The notes under the pieces: generated by a model
The model's database searches: none
Told to the model about the DNA's origin: nothing
Seen by the model: only the letters and a program-made list of their open reading frames with translations
Position numbers and translations under genes: made by a program
In this document: piece by piece, positions 1 to 11,480 of the stretch
How the letters are laid out: each line of letters begins with the position of its first letter
How positions within the stretch are numbered: position 1 is the first letter of the stretch
Source of the DNA: Epiperipatus broadwayi
Taxonomy: Eukaryota > Onychophora > Udeonychophora > Euonychophora > Peripatidae
DNA: 64,000 bases
Assembly: GCA_028023455.1 (NCBI GenBank)
Contig: JAQFVV010006199.1
Coordinates: 5,778,972-5,842,971, forward strand
Direction of reading: 5' to 3'

Positions 1-1590
1 TCCATAGTCAATGCTAATCATAATCCTTTATTAATCATATTTTAAGTAAGTCTCTTAAATAATAATAATAAAGATTTTTTTAAAATACTCTTTTTTAGCC
101 CTTCATACGGCCCTTCTAGTTACAATATATATATATATATTAAGATCATAAGAGTTTTTTTTTTCCTCACAAATAACTATTGAATGAGACCAGCAATCTA
201 GGATGTGTTTTTTGAAAATCTAACTTTGTGAAGTCGTTTGAAGGTTAATAAAGCTAATAAGACTATATATTTTTACCTCATGAGAGTAATTGTAATAGAA
301 ACTTAATAATCATATATTATAAAAGCATACATATATGCCTTACATCACTTTCAAATAAAAATGAAAAAATCTATGAATAAAATCACCCTCAAATAGAAAT
401 ATATATATAAATTTTATTTAAATTACTATATATAATGCATAGACAGATAACAAATTAATTATATAATTATTTAAAGTTAAAAATCGAAAAACAAGATTAA
501 TTTTAATATAACAGAGTAAAAAAAAAGTTGTTAATTAGTTAAAGTTAAAAATTATTTTTAATCTTAGAATGAGAATGCTTTTCTATAATGATGTAATAGC
601 AAACAGGCTCTTGGGCATTAAGTCAGATAAGAGATAAATTTTAAAAAAATTGTGAGTTCCCGCTCTAGAACAAGCTGGCCAATAATGATGGAAATGAACA
701 CATGGTCCACAGAAAAGAGTCATTATCGCCAATAAGAACAACACCAAGCCAAGCAAGTTCGATCCTGGAATTTGATGATAAGAATTCAAAATAGTATAAA
801 AAGAAAAAAAAGAAAACTTTTCCAAGTTTTTGGGATTGCTCTTACTTATTGCATGTTATTTAAATATATTTGTAAGTGTATTGCGGATCTCCAAAATGTA
901 GGGGTCATACAATAATTTACATTTCCTGTATTTGCACAATCTGAGGCAGCCTCCAAAGTGATGGTTCCCAGAAACTGGCCAGCAATGTATTTGTTTCCAC
1001 CTAGGACAATGTCAATATGGGATGGAAGGAATTATGAACAAGCTGTATGATGTATCAAGGACCGCCAAGACAGACTTCAATAAATCTACAGCCATGGAAA
1101 GTATGAACTTTAATTATATAATATGAACTTTTCAATTATTAATTTTAAGCATCACCTAACTTTTAAAAAATCTTTTGTCTGACTAAAATAGAAATTTAAA
1201 TTATTTATATTGTTTTTTTATATGTTTGCTACTGTCATTTCCATTCTCATTAATTTCATTTAAATTAATTATTTAAAAATAGATTATGTTAGCTTAAGTT
1301 TGTTAATTTTGGGCTAGTTGTTTCATAGTTGAATCGGTGCTAGTGGATAGATCTGGGTAGGCACATTAGATACTCATTCCCTTCTGCCATATTAGATACA
1401 CACTTCAATGCATAGCCAAAATGGTAGCCATTGCATTGTCAATGGTCATAGATATATTTCTTTGTTTTCTTACACTCTGATTGGGATAGTAAGCCAGCAA
1501 AGATTGCTATCCCCATTTACAAATCATTTCATATTGTACCATTTATTTATATATGGTACAAATATATTGACATTTGGTAAAAGCTAAAAG
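1..1590. other. AT-rich non-coding stretch
   Basis: I recognise no gene here. There is an (AT)n run near 125-141. Short open frames (for example minus 583-825) have low-complexity or hydrophobic translations with no family resemblance. The patch at 640-780 and the one at 900-1090 are less AT-rich than their surroundings and may be old repeat copies, but I cannot assign them. Confidence 0.6.
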
Positions 1591-1810
1591 TAATAATAAC
1601 AAGTCAGATGTCACATGACTTATATATAGCTTGCACTTACAAATATGTAAAATTAAGAGCATGCTAATAACTCTAAACAAGCTTTTTTTTTTATTTATGA
1701 TAAATGCTACTACAAGAGAAGGCATTCAAATCATTTTTATCTTGGATTGTCCCCATCCCCAGACCGGTTTTGACCTATGGGTCTCTTCAGTGAGGAGTTG
1801 GGACATTAGA
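1591..1810 (-). repeat. Hammerhead-bearing repeat, copy 1 (partial unit)
   Basis: About 220 bp here reappear almost unchanged at 2014-2237 in the same orientation. The differences are a longer T-run in the second copy and a few substitutions. The minus strand carries a hammerhead fold (1749-1804). Part of the unit (1851-2000) is present only between the two copies, so this is the left end of a tandem dimer. The same family is represented, diverged, at 62705-63075, and its ribozyme end at 19240-19430. Likely a non-autonomous retroelement of retrozyme or SINE type. Confidence 0.8.
1749..1804 (-). ncRNA. Hammerhead ribozyme fold, type I (core G12 mutated)
   Basis: Read on the minus strand: helix I 5' arm GTCCC...TCCTCA, then CTGAAGA (1784-1790), helix II GACC-CATA-GGTC, then AAAA (1768-1771) where GAAA is required, then a two-pair helix III (AC-CG-GT) and cleavage triplet GTC (1762-1764). 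The helix I 3' arm is TGGGGA...GGGAC. Helix I is 6 bp with one G.U, an internal loop AAC/TG, then 5 bp. The invariant G of GAAA has become A, as expected from CpG decay of GGTCGAAA, so this copy should cleave poorly or not at all. Confidence 0.78.
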
Positions 1811-1850
1811 TCTAAAAAACCAACTCAAGCAAAGCATTTATCTAAAAGAT

Positions 1851-2237
1851 AATTGTTAGAAGAAGATCTGAAACTTTTAGACATCTACATGTCTTTAAAG
1901 TCAGCTCTCCAACTGAAAAAATCATATGAGCCTGAACTTAATTCAGATACTCCATATATTAGTAGGCTTAGCTCTTTAATTTAGCTAAAGCCACAACAGC
2001 AAAATAATAATAGTAATAATAACAAGTCAGATGTCACATGACTTATATATAGCTTGCACTTACAAATATGTAAAATTAAGAGCGTGTTAATAACTCTAAA
2101 CAAGCTTTTTTTTTTTTTTATTTATGATAAATGCTACTACAAGAGAAGGCATTCAAATCATTTTTATCTTGGATTGTCCCCATCCCCAGACCGGTTTTGA
2201 CCTATGGGTCTCTTCAGTGAGGAGTTGGGACATTAGA
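1851..2237 (-). repeat. Hammerhead-bearing repeat, copy 2 (near full unit)
   Basis: This second tandem unit comprises a 5' section at 1851-2000 and the ribozyme section at 2014-2237 (shared with 1591-1810). Segments of 1861-2000 (AGATCTGAAACTTTTAGACA-like start, CCAACT, ATATATTAG.AG.CTTAG) recur at 62712-62850 in the same order before the ribozyme end, so the unit is a real repeat family of about 380-430 bp. Two ribozymes in tandem with one complete unit between them is the arrangement expected for metazoan retrozymes. It could instead be a simple local duplication of a SINE. Confidence 0.72.
2176..2231 (-). ncRNA. Hammerhead ribozyme fold, type I, tandem partner
   Basis: The sequence is the same as the fold at 1749-1804: CTGAAGA, helix II GACC/GGTC with loop CATA, AAAA in place of GAAA, mini helix III and GTC. 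The predicted cleavage base lies at 2189 and that of the neighbour at 1762, so cleavage of a minus-strand transcript would release a 427-nt RNA. Both copies share the same core mutation, so they were duplicated after it arose, or one was converted from the other. Confidence 0.78.
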
Positions 2238-5200
2238 AAAAAAAGAGTAAACTTAGATTTTTTTTGTTAGAATAATTTTTTTAAAAAAAAAAACATACAA
2301 TGAAAGTTAAATTGTTCTTTCGTATTTTTTTTTATTTAATTAGAAATAAAAGTAGAATTGGAGAGAACAAAAGAATTCCAAAAATAAAAAGATAAGCTAA
2401 AAGAAAAATATTTTAGCTAATTAAAGAATTAATGATGGCCGAAAGATTTGCTAAAAAATGAGAACTTTGTAATTAAAAAATGAGTAAAGACTGTACAAGA
2501 TTATGAACCAAAAATGCCATGATAATAGCATTTGCAGAAGTCTGAAAACTGGGCCTCTAGTATAAAAGGCAGAGACCAGTTTGAAGAATATCTTGTTTCA
2601 TTTGTTTTCTCTATAGTTAGTCCTGGGTAAAAAATATATCCAGGATTGCTGTACGCTGAAATAATTTGGCATGTCGGAGTGAACCAGAGCTTCTGCAGAC
2701 AATGTGCCCTGAAGATGTACACCAGAAAAGCCTTCATGACTGACTAGGAGAATGGACCACAAGATCAAATAATAACCAATGGTCAAGCTCATTCTAACCC
2801 AAAAAAACTATGCATAGTTATCTACTACCTTCTAACTAAATTTACCGGTAAGATATGATTCTTATTATTCCCGATTGTGACTAAATTGTCGACAAACCAT
2901 CTCGATATAGACTTTCATTTATTTAATCAAAAGACTTTTGTGTACCCAAAAACTTTAATTAATTTTTTTAATTACTTTATTTTATTAATTGCTTCATGTT
3001 TGAATTAACGTATGTTCTCTCCAATTTATTTGATTAATAATTTCCTTTAAACATTTTTAATCTATTAGAATAAAAATATTTCTAATATCAATTTTCATTT
3101 GTACATTATTCTATAATATTTATTAGTGTTTATTATTAGTTTAGTAAGATTTAAAAATGGTAATTTACCTTTGCCAATATGTTATAAGTTCCAGGAATAA
3201 TAATATTTAAAAGATAATTCTAGTTTATGGTAGAATTACCGATTCTTAAAAATAAAAAAATCTTTTCTTTTTTATTTACAACTTGCGAGAAGTGCTGGTG
3301 ACAGATTTTAGTGGATTCTTATGAATCCTGGCACCCAGATCAGATAAATTAAAACCTGATTTTGTCAATAGCACAATTCTTAACAATTCTAGGCCAAGTT
3401 GATCAGGAAATATAGTTATATTTTTAGAAATAGAAATACAACGTTTTTCTTTTTGACATAACTTGATCAACTCATGCATTTATAATGTGTATAGAGCTCT
3501 AACAAGATGATAAACATTATAATATATATATACATATATATTGCAAATGATTTTTGTTTTTTGTATCACCAATCAGGCTATGGATTGTTTCTGTCTGTTG
3601 ATGAAATTTATTAATGATCATGGGGAAGATATTCATTCCTTCCCGTCATGCTACAGATATAAATTCCTGTCAGCATGATTGGGTTATGCTAACAATCTCA
3701 TTTTGCATTGGTCACATCAATGTATCAGTGAGCTAATGGTTTAAAAGTGAAATTTTTGGCCTAAAGTTAAAAAATTGGGTTAGTTATATGCGTAATCTAT
3801 GTAGCATATTCAGGCTTAGTAAATTATTAAAATTGTATTAAATCTATTGAATGTACCTGTTTGTGCATATAATTTAAATCAAATATATTTAATAGTAAAT
3901 TTAATCTTCAGATGGTTGTGTTAATATATGTGTGTGTGTGCATAATAAAATGTTTTGTTGCATTAATTTTGGCAGCAATTTATTTTATAAATTGTATTAT
4001 TTTAAAATCAATAATTAGAAATTTTAAATATACAGTGTAATATTATAAAGTCAGCTTCTCCCTGAGCTAGTGACTGGAGCTTTCGGTTAGATAAAAGTTG
4101 AACCTCACCCATATGTATCTGCTATCTTTATAAATTTTCTAGGTTTGAATAGCTTAATGGTGCCCAGGCATGGCAAATAGGAAAAGAGTCTCTGTCAACC
4201 ATTATAATATATAAATACAAAGATATCATTATATCCATGACATTTTGTTTTAGGGTCTTTAGCAAAAAGCACAAACTTATAATGCTTTAATTTTAAAATT
4301 ACCTATACATATTAAGATAACAAAAATAATTAATAAAATACTACAAGAACTGCATGTTTTTAAATATGTATATGTAGATGCAATACTATTAATTTTAATA
4401 ATTTTGTAAATACTTTTATAGCTTAATAAGTATATATGTATAGTCAAATTTTACAATAATAATTCACAAGCTACATTCCCAAACTTGTAGCATCCACCTT
4501 TTGTTATATCAATGCTAATCTATTTGTTAGATAAATAGCCATTCTAATAATTTTTTTTTAGGTTTTTGTGCATCAGTACTTGATTTATTATTGTATAACA
4601 AACTTGAAATTTGATAAATCATTTTTTATCTGGAAAATAGTTTGTGAATTATCATACTATTATTTTTGGATGTTGACTATTCCATAAATAGATTTATATT
4701 ATCAGCATTATATATATATGATAAGTCATGGTTTATTTATAGGTTTGTTAAAATTGTTACTGTTCAATGTAGAATAAATCTTTATATATATAATTTCTAA
4801 TTATTTATGTTTTTTGTTTTTTTTTGGATAGCATCTAGATAAATTAGTAAATTTGAAACCATGGATATGGTAACCTACTATATAAAGATATATAAAGTTA
4901 TATTTTCAAATAATCATATTTTTAAATATTATTAGTATTCAATAGAATAAGACTATTTTTTGTATGTTTTTTACATTATACTCTAAAATCAGTATACAGT
5001 GCCATAGTGACATTTTTTGACATTCTAAACAAATCCAAATATTTATCATTTTTCTTCTCTTCATCACTAAACAGGTATTTCCTTATTGAATAAATAGGTG
5101 AATGTTACATGCTATTATAAAATGAATTTCAAATAAATTCAAAATGACTGATATAAATTAACATTACAATAATGTGATAGCTTTATATATCTTTCCGTTA

Positions 5201-5299
5201 ATTGAACCCCTAAGCATGTCTGCTTGCCTACCCTAACACAATCGCTCTTTACATACATATTCTTATATCTTCTTTCCAAACCATTTTATTTTTCCAGAA
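2238..5299. other. Non-coding, AT-rich
   Basis: No gene is recognisable. The stretch 2500-2800 is more complex than its surroundings and contains TATAAAAG at 2561-2568 on the plus strand. It could be an old promoter or repeat fragment, but no downstream coding sequence supports that. The minus frame 3276-3479 is open for 67 codons but matches nothing I know. A (TG)n tract lies near 3928-3941. Confidence 0.5.
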
Positions 5300-5364
5300 G
5301 TCACTAGTATTAAAAGATACAAATAGAGACAGAAAATGTTCTATCTGTATCTTTTACTAGTGAC
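5300..5364. repeat. Short inverted repeat (hairpin)
   Basis: GTCACTAGTATTAAAAGATA at the left pairs with TATCTTTTACTAGTGAC at the right after a 3-nt bulge, giving arms of about 24 bp around a loop of about 17 nt. It resembles a tiny foldback or MITE remnant. Confidence 0.7.
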
Positions 5365-7576
5365 AACCTTTTTGTTTTTTCACTAATTCTTTTCTCCTTT
5401 TTCTATAATGGGATTCTATCAAATTATTTTAAATATTAGCTGATGGAAAACATTAAATAGACAACAATTTTAAATATTACTTTACATATTTTTTTTATTA
5501 TTGTACAATTATCTGGGTTTTTTATTAGTAACAATAGTAGTAATCCTTTCCTGCAATTCCTTATTATAAAATCTATTTTTACAGCATTCATCTAAATAAT
5601 ATCCCCCTCCCCCCATACACACACCCAAAAAAAATATGAACTCGCAATGAACGCAGATAGCTTACTTCTTAATTGACAGATTAAAACCAAATTTTGAAAT
5701 AAATATACTCACTTATAATTAAACCCTTAATCATATGTAGTATATACTTGACAGTAGCTTTGCATGCAATGCAAACGCAACATTTAATTATTTATTAAAA
5801 AACTGAAGAAAATTAAATGAGGACTAATTTTAGAATACATTTAAAATATGTCTAAGTATTTGGTTTAAATACTAATGGTTTTTTTAATTGATTACATTAT
5901 TTTTTTTAAAAAGTTAGAATAAATTCAAACATCAAAAACATTTGATAAAAAAAAATTATAAAAAGAAATTAAGAAAATTAAGTCACAATTTTTTTTATTA
6001 TGCTTACTTTAAAGAAAAGCAGTTTTTGTGATGGAGATATATATATAAAAAAGAAGAAATAAACAAAATTAAAAATTTATTTTTTATTTGAATTATAAGT
6101 AGAAAAATGAATAATTTAAATAAAATATAACTTAAAAAAGATGTAGGAGTTGGTGAAAAGAAGCATGAAATCGTATTTGTTTTATTAATGCTCATTTAAA
6201 ATAGAAAAAAATCAAAAGATATTTAAGCATCAAATTTTATACTGAACACATTTTTATTAAAACAATTATAATCAAATGATTTATTGCTCGGGAATTTATA
6301 AAAAGTCCAAAAATGGCTATGGACCTCGAGTTTCAGTGTCTGCTACTCTATAACTGTTTCAGACCATATAGGCATTAGTTTTATTCAATTGATCAAAATC
6401 TTTTTATTTAATCATTCTTCTTTTTGTCTTTTTTACTTTTTCCTATTTATCTGCATCTTTAATGTACTTTCTGTTTATATGTACATCTTTATTTACATCA
6501 TTGATTATGTCAAAATTTTAAACAATAAAGATCAATTAAAATTAGCTCCAAATATTAGTATGTTATATTAAATTGTGTATAACCAAATATATTAATGACT
6601 TGGTTGTAATAGCCTTCAGATTTCTGAATCTTTCTTTAGAAAAGAATGCACATATTATATAGTTAACTTTTTGTGCATTTATTATGTATCATTTTGTGCT
6701 ATAGTAATATAATTAAATATAAATAGCTCAGAATTATACATATTTCAAAGTAATTAATTTCTTATTTTAGAGTTTAGTTAACCCAATTTAGTTTGATATA
6801 AGAATGGAGAGACCTTATGTGAAAATGCCAATATTGAAATTGATATGTATTTTACAAAAGTATTACCCAGTGCAAGTATAAATTTGCATACATGTTGCAT
6901 TTTTTGAAATTTAAAAATCAATGTTCATATAAAATACAATCAATAAATCACCATCATTTTCCTGATTAATTCCGACCAAATGAGACTGTTCGTAATAATA
7001 GTGAATTGTATATAAAAGTATAATCCTTTCTTTCGTCTGTTGGTGACTATCAGCATTTTAAGTGAAAATTTTAAGAAATTATAAATAAAAGAAATTGAGT
7101 TGTTTTGAATGATTATATAGTTATATAAGGGAGTAAGAATATTGTTTTATTATTACAGATATGAAAATAAGTTTTGTTGAAAAAATGATATAAAAATAAT
7201 ATGTCACTTCATAAAAGATAAAAATAATAATTCTGATAAAATTTTTTTAGTCATTTCACATTCACAATGCAGAGATTTTTTTCAGGTTTCAAAATGTTTA
7301 CACAGTAATAGAACAATTTAGAGAAATATGTTGGTGATTTTGTAATAATCTTCCAATAATGTTTATTCAAAAAACTTCATAGTATATTTTAAATACTCTA
7401 TCTTCCTGATATATTAATTTTATTCTAAATTATTAAAATATTGACAAAGGTATGATTATAAACATCAGAACTCTGAAAATAGGTCGATTCATTCTATTCT
7501 TGATTTTTTTAATCAGTATTTACAGTGCTTTTAATTCATAGGCTGAGGGAGGGTGATTTACTCCTGTTGTTTCAAG
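5365..7576. other. Non-coding, AT-rich
   Basis: Nothing is recognisable apart from simple A/T runs. Open frames here (6004-6195 minus, 6389-6571 plus) are low-complexity. Confidence 0.6.
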
Positions 7577-7655
7577 CACCCTTCAACTATACAACTGATA
7601 CACATGACCACACACATGTAGGAAAGATAAATAATCACCAATATACATATTTATG
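7577..7655 (-). repeat. Snap-back repeat fragment
   Basis: This short piece matches the arm of the snap-back family: ACAACTGATACACATGACCA, then GATAAATAATCACCAATATA. The same words occur at 42800-42840, and reverse-complemented at 8800-8835 and 43310-43350. The ribozyme part of the arm is missing. Confidence 0.7.
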
Positions 7656-7939
7656 TATAACTTGTGTTATGTTTTAGTTTAAAGTGTAATGTCTTTAATT
7701 TGGAATTTATCATTAACTAAAGTGTAATGTCTTTTATTCATTTCACTGTCAGTCATGTAGTCTTTCACATGGCAATAAGGTAGTTTTCTGTTATTGTGTG
7801 GATAGCTAATAAATATAGCATTCAAAAGTTTTAAAGAAACTATTATAAAATAGAATAAATAGCTTAAAATTGTGTAATAATAATAGGCTATCTTCAAATG
7901 TTAAAATAAATTATTAAAATTCATATTTTAAAATAATAA

Positions 7940-8480
7940 TGTTTGATTGAATATAACTATAATTTATATACTTGGAGTTTTAGAAGTAAATTATAAGGGA
8001 TTTGAGCACAGTCTTCCAAGATCCCTTCAGCTATCCACTCTTTTTCATACAACCAATACACATGACCAAACACATGTGGAAAATGATAAATGATTTTCAA
8101 ATATATGTATTTTGTGCTGAACCAGTTCTCATCAATTGGTCTACCACCATCTTCTACACACACACACACACATAATATATATATATATAATCAGTGCTCA
8201 ATTTATATTAAGATAGCAAATCTTCAAACTTTAATAAACTGACTACTGATTATATATGGGTGAAGGAGATGATGATCTGGACCAACTGATGAGTGCTAGT
8301 TCAGCACAAAATACATATGCTGGAGAGCATTTATCTTTTTTACATGTACATGGGCATGGGTATCAGGTTGTATGATATGGAGTAGATAGCTGAACAGAGA
8401 TAGAAAGTCTGTGTTCAAACCCTTTATAATTTAATCTAAAACTCCAAGTATATAAATTATATTTGTATTCAATCAAATAT
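7940..8480. repeat. Snap-back (palindromic) repeat with two hammerhead-like arms
   Basis: The left end TTGATTGAATATAACTATAA and its continuation reappear reverse-complemented at 8437-8480 (TAAAACTCCAAGTATATAAA...ATTCAATCAA). The two halves, 7940-8215 and 8235-8480, are inverted copies of one sequence. Each half carries the CTGATGA - hairpin - GAAA region of the snap-back family. In the plus-oriented half CTGATGA is at 8286-8292, followed by helix II GTGCTAGTTCAGCAC, but GAAA has decayed to AAAA. The minus-oriented copy has TTGATGA and AAAA. The CA/TA microsatellite at 8155-8190 sits at the hinge. Confidence 0.8.
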
Positions 8481-8569
8481 TACAGATTTAGCTTGTATCC
8501 CACCTTCCCTCTTTTGTGTGTTTAAACGGATAAAGTCCTATATGTGAGGGGTCCAACTTATTTAAAGTC

Positions 8570-8905
8570 AACAATGGCAATAATAAATGGTATCAATAAG
8601 GGATTTGGCTATGCCATCAGCAAATTTTCAATGGTATGGATGGCTGAAGAGTTGGAAAATTGAATATATTGAAACCTGTCCATTAAAGTTTGATTTATTA
8701 TATAAACCAAGCACTGATTATATATATATATGTCTGTGTGGGAGATGATGGTCTGGACCAATTGATGAATGCTGATTCAGCATGAAATGCAATCATTTAT
8801 CTTTTTTACAGTATGTGGTCATGTGTATCAGCTGTGTGAGATAGAGGGAATACCTGAAGGGAGCTTGAAAGTATGTCTTCAAACTTATTATAATTTAGAT
8901 CTAAA
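8570..8905 (+). repeat. Snap-back repeat, one arm
   Basis: This piece corresponds to the inner loop and right arm of the full element at 42717-43423 (TGGATGGCTGAAGAGTTG, CTGTCCATTAAAGT, GCACTGATTATATA, GGTCTGGACCAA). The ribozyme core is decayed (TTGATGA near 8756-8767, then ATGCTGATTCAGCAT and GAAA). No left arm is present, so it is a truncated copy. Confidence 0.78.
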
Positions 8906-10542
8906 GAAATAATAATAAATAATATAATAGGTTGTGAAAAGTATTTAAGAGAAACTAATAAATTACATAAACTATGTTAGAATTGTTTCTCTTATCAAAG
9001 ATTAAAAAATGTATGGAATGTACTGCAAAACAAATCAATTAAATATACTAGTGTTTAAAAAATGAGTTTTAAATAATTAAAAATAAATTAATAAATAGAT
9101 TAAGCCTGTTTTGAGATATAAGATTTCAAAACAAGAAAAATTCAAATAATTTAATAATAGTGTGTTTTTCTGTGTTTGGAAATTCAATCAATTAAATAAT
9201 GCTGATGTTTTGAAAATTCATGTAATTAAAATAAAATCATAAAGGTATTGAAAATAAAAAATTATTAGAAAACAAGAGGTCAAAATTATGTATAATCAGT
9301 TTCTCTTGAAATTAATGTCTGGATTCTTACTTTATTTAAGCTGTATTAAATCAGCATTAGAATGACTGAGTAGAAAAAAGAAAAAAACTGCCAACTGCCT
9401 GAAATCTAATCTGGACTCCTTGTGAATATGACCAAACTATTTAAAATAAATTGATACTCAAAATGAATGAAAAAATATGCTTAAACCTCAAATATCAAAG
9501 ATAAAAGATTGCTAAAAATCTTTATAACAACTTATAAAGAAATGCATGCCATCATAGCAGAAATATTAACCTGAAAAAAAAAATCCTCACAACAAACTAT
9601 AGAGAATTTTGGCTTCAAAACTAAGTTTTAAAAAACCTGTCTTGAAACTTACCTTAATCCATTAATCTTTTTAAGTTTTATTTTATAACTACTTAGAATA
9701 TATTTAATTTATAAAAACTATATTTTATGTACAAAGTGTGTATATAATATTTTATTTAGTTGATTAATTAAAAGAAGAAATAAATGTTTTATTTTAAAAA
9801 GAGGGTCAGCATTTATTGTTAAGCAGCTATAAATATTTAAGCTGCATTTAAAAATATCTAAATATAAAATTTGTTTTTTTTTATTAGATATATGCTTAGC
9901 TAAGATTTTATCTTCTTTAAAAAAAAGTAGTGTTTTCATGTAAATATTGTCAGCCAAATTAAATCAAATAATCAAGATGTTATATTCTCACATGTAAAAT
10001 ATTTAATGGGAAGTGTCATGTGAAAAAATAATGAGTGGTATTATAATTACTACTATTTTAAGTTAATGGTTTATTTTGAAATTTGATTGAGTTCATTTGT
10101 ATGTAAATTAGCCTTCCTCTTGATTACTGTGTGTTAGATTTTATGAATGTAGAACTTATAATATAACTGCAGTTGTTAAATCATTGTTCAATGGTTAAAA
10201 TAATCTGTACCTATATGGCAAATTATTCATTTTTGTTCTGTAAATTTGGGATTAGATTCAATGAAACCATCTCACATAATCAATTGAGCTAACTCAATCT
10301 AAAAACAAATTCAAAATAACTGTCTCTATATTTAAATTATTATTTAAATCAGGATTTGGACCTAAAAGTGGTCACCCCCTAGAATTATCCTTGTAAGAAA
10401 TGTGTACTGATTAGCATAATTCTATATTAGATATAAGTATATGATTACACTATGAAACTAATATTAAAAAATAAAATATTTGTGAGTATCTGTCATATGT
10501 AAGATTTATAACTATAATTTTCCTTATTTTCTTTAAATATGT
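8906..10542. other. Non-coding, AT-rich
   Basis: I see no gene or recognisable repeat. Frames such as minus 9718-9957 are A/T-driven. Confidence 0.6.
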
Positions 10543-10702
10543 AATTCTATGAATAATGTTAATATGCTAATTAACTCCTGATGGACTGATAAACTAAAAT
10601 GTTATAATTAGACCCCATGGTTGAAAGCAATGCTCAGCAAATTATTTATTTAATTGTTTAACAGAATGTAATCTTTAGCATATTAACATTATTCATAGAA
10701 TT
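10543..10702. repeat. Inverted repeat with 27-bp perfect arms
   Basis: AATTCTATGAATAATGTTAA plus TATGCTA (10543-10569) is repeated perfectly inverted at 10676-10702, around a spacer of 106 nt. No target duplication is evident and no coding content. It is probably a small foldback element. Confidence 0.8.
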
Positions 10703-11480
10703 ATATATGTAAGATTATATCGAGAGTGTATTGAAGGACAATGATTTGATCTATGGCAAGTATGCTTGATCAAATAATCATGTTAGTATTATAATATGAA
10801 ATTGGAAAAATTAATCAAAATAAACATTGGAGACTATACAAATAACACTGTTGTTTGTCACCATATGTGTGAACTTTTAAGTTAAAAGGTGTAGGGAAAA
10901 TGGCTTCTTAAAACAAATGTTATCATTAAATTATAATAAAATTTTGAAAAAAAATTCATAAATTCTTATGATATAATTTGCAATGCAAATACACTTAGTG
11001 AAAAAACAATATGTCTTGTCTGACAATTATGATAATTTGAAAAAACACTATTTTTTGTTATTTGTTTAAATAGTGTGTTAATTTCTTACTTTTAGTATAC
11101 TTTTTATTGTTGAAGTAAGTGGTTACATAGTTTATATTAGTTTTGGTGTATAGTACCTATTATATATAGACAAATTATACTTCAGTTTGTATTGAGGGAG
11201 TTAATATTACTTTTCTATGTACACACATATATATGTTACTTATATCAGATTTAAAACAATTACATATACATAGTGGAAAATTATTTAGTATATAAGCTGT
11301 GCTGTTAAATTTAAACTAGTTTTATGTGTTAGTATTTGATTGGGTGTCTGATTAATAATATATATTTAAAATAAGAAAACTATATAGTTAATGAAAGGTA
11401 TTGGGGTATTAAAGCAAAGGTCATATTCTAATTTTAATGACCAATGATTACAGTAGTATAAGTAGGGTAATTATTAAACT
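10703..11480. other. Non-coding, AT-rich
   Basis: Nothing is recognisable. A few TATA microsatellite tracts occur near 11160 and 11225. Confidence 0.55.

Noticed and set aside
583-825. 80-codon minus ORF with hydrophobic stretch
   Set aside because: Hydrophobicity follows from T-rich codons; no signal of conservation or gene structure.
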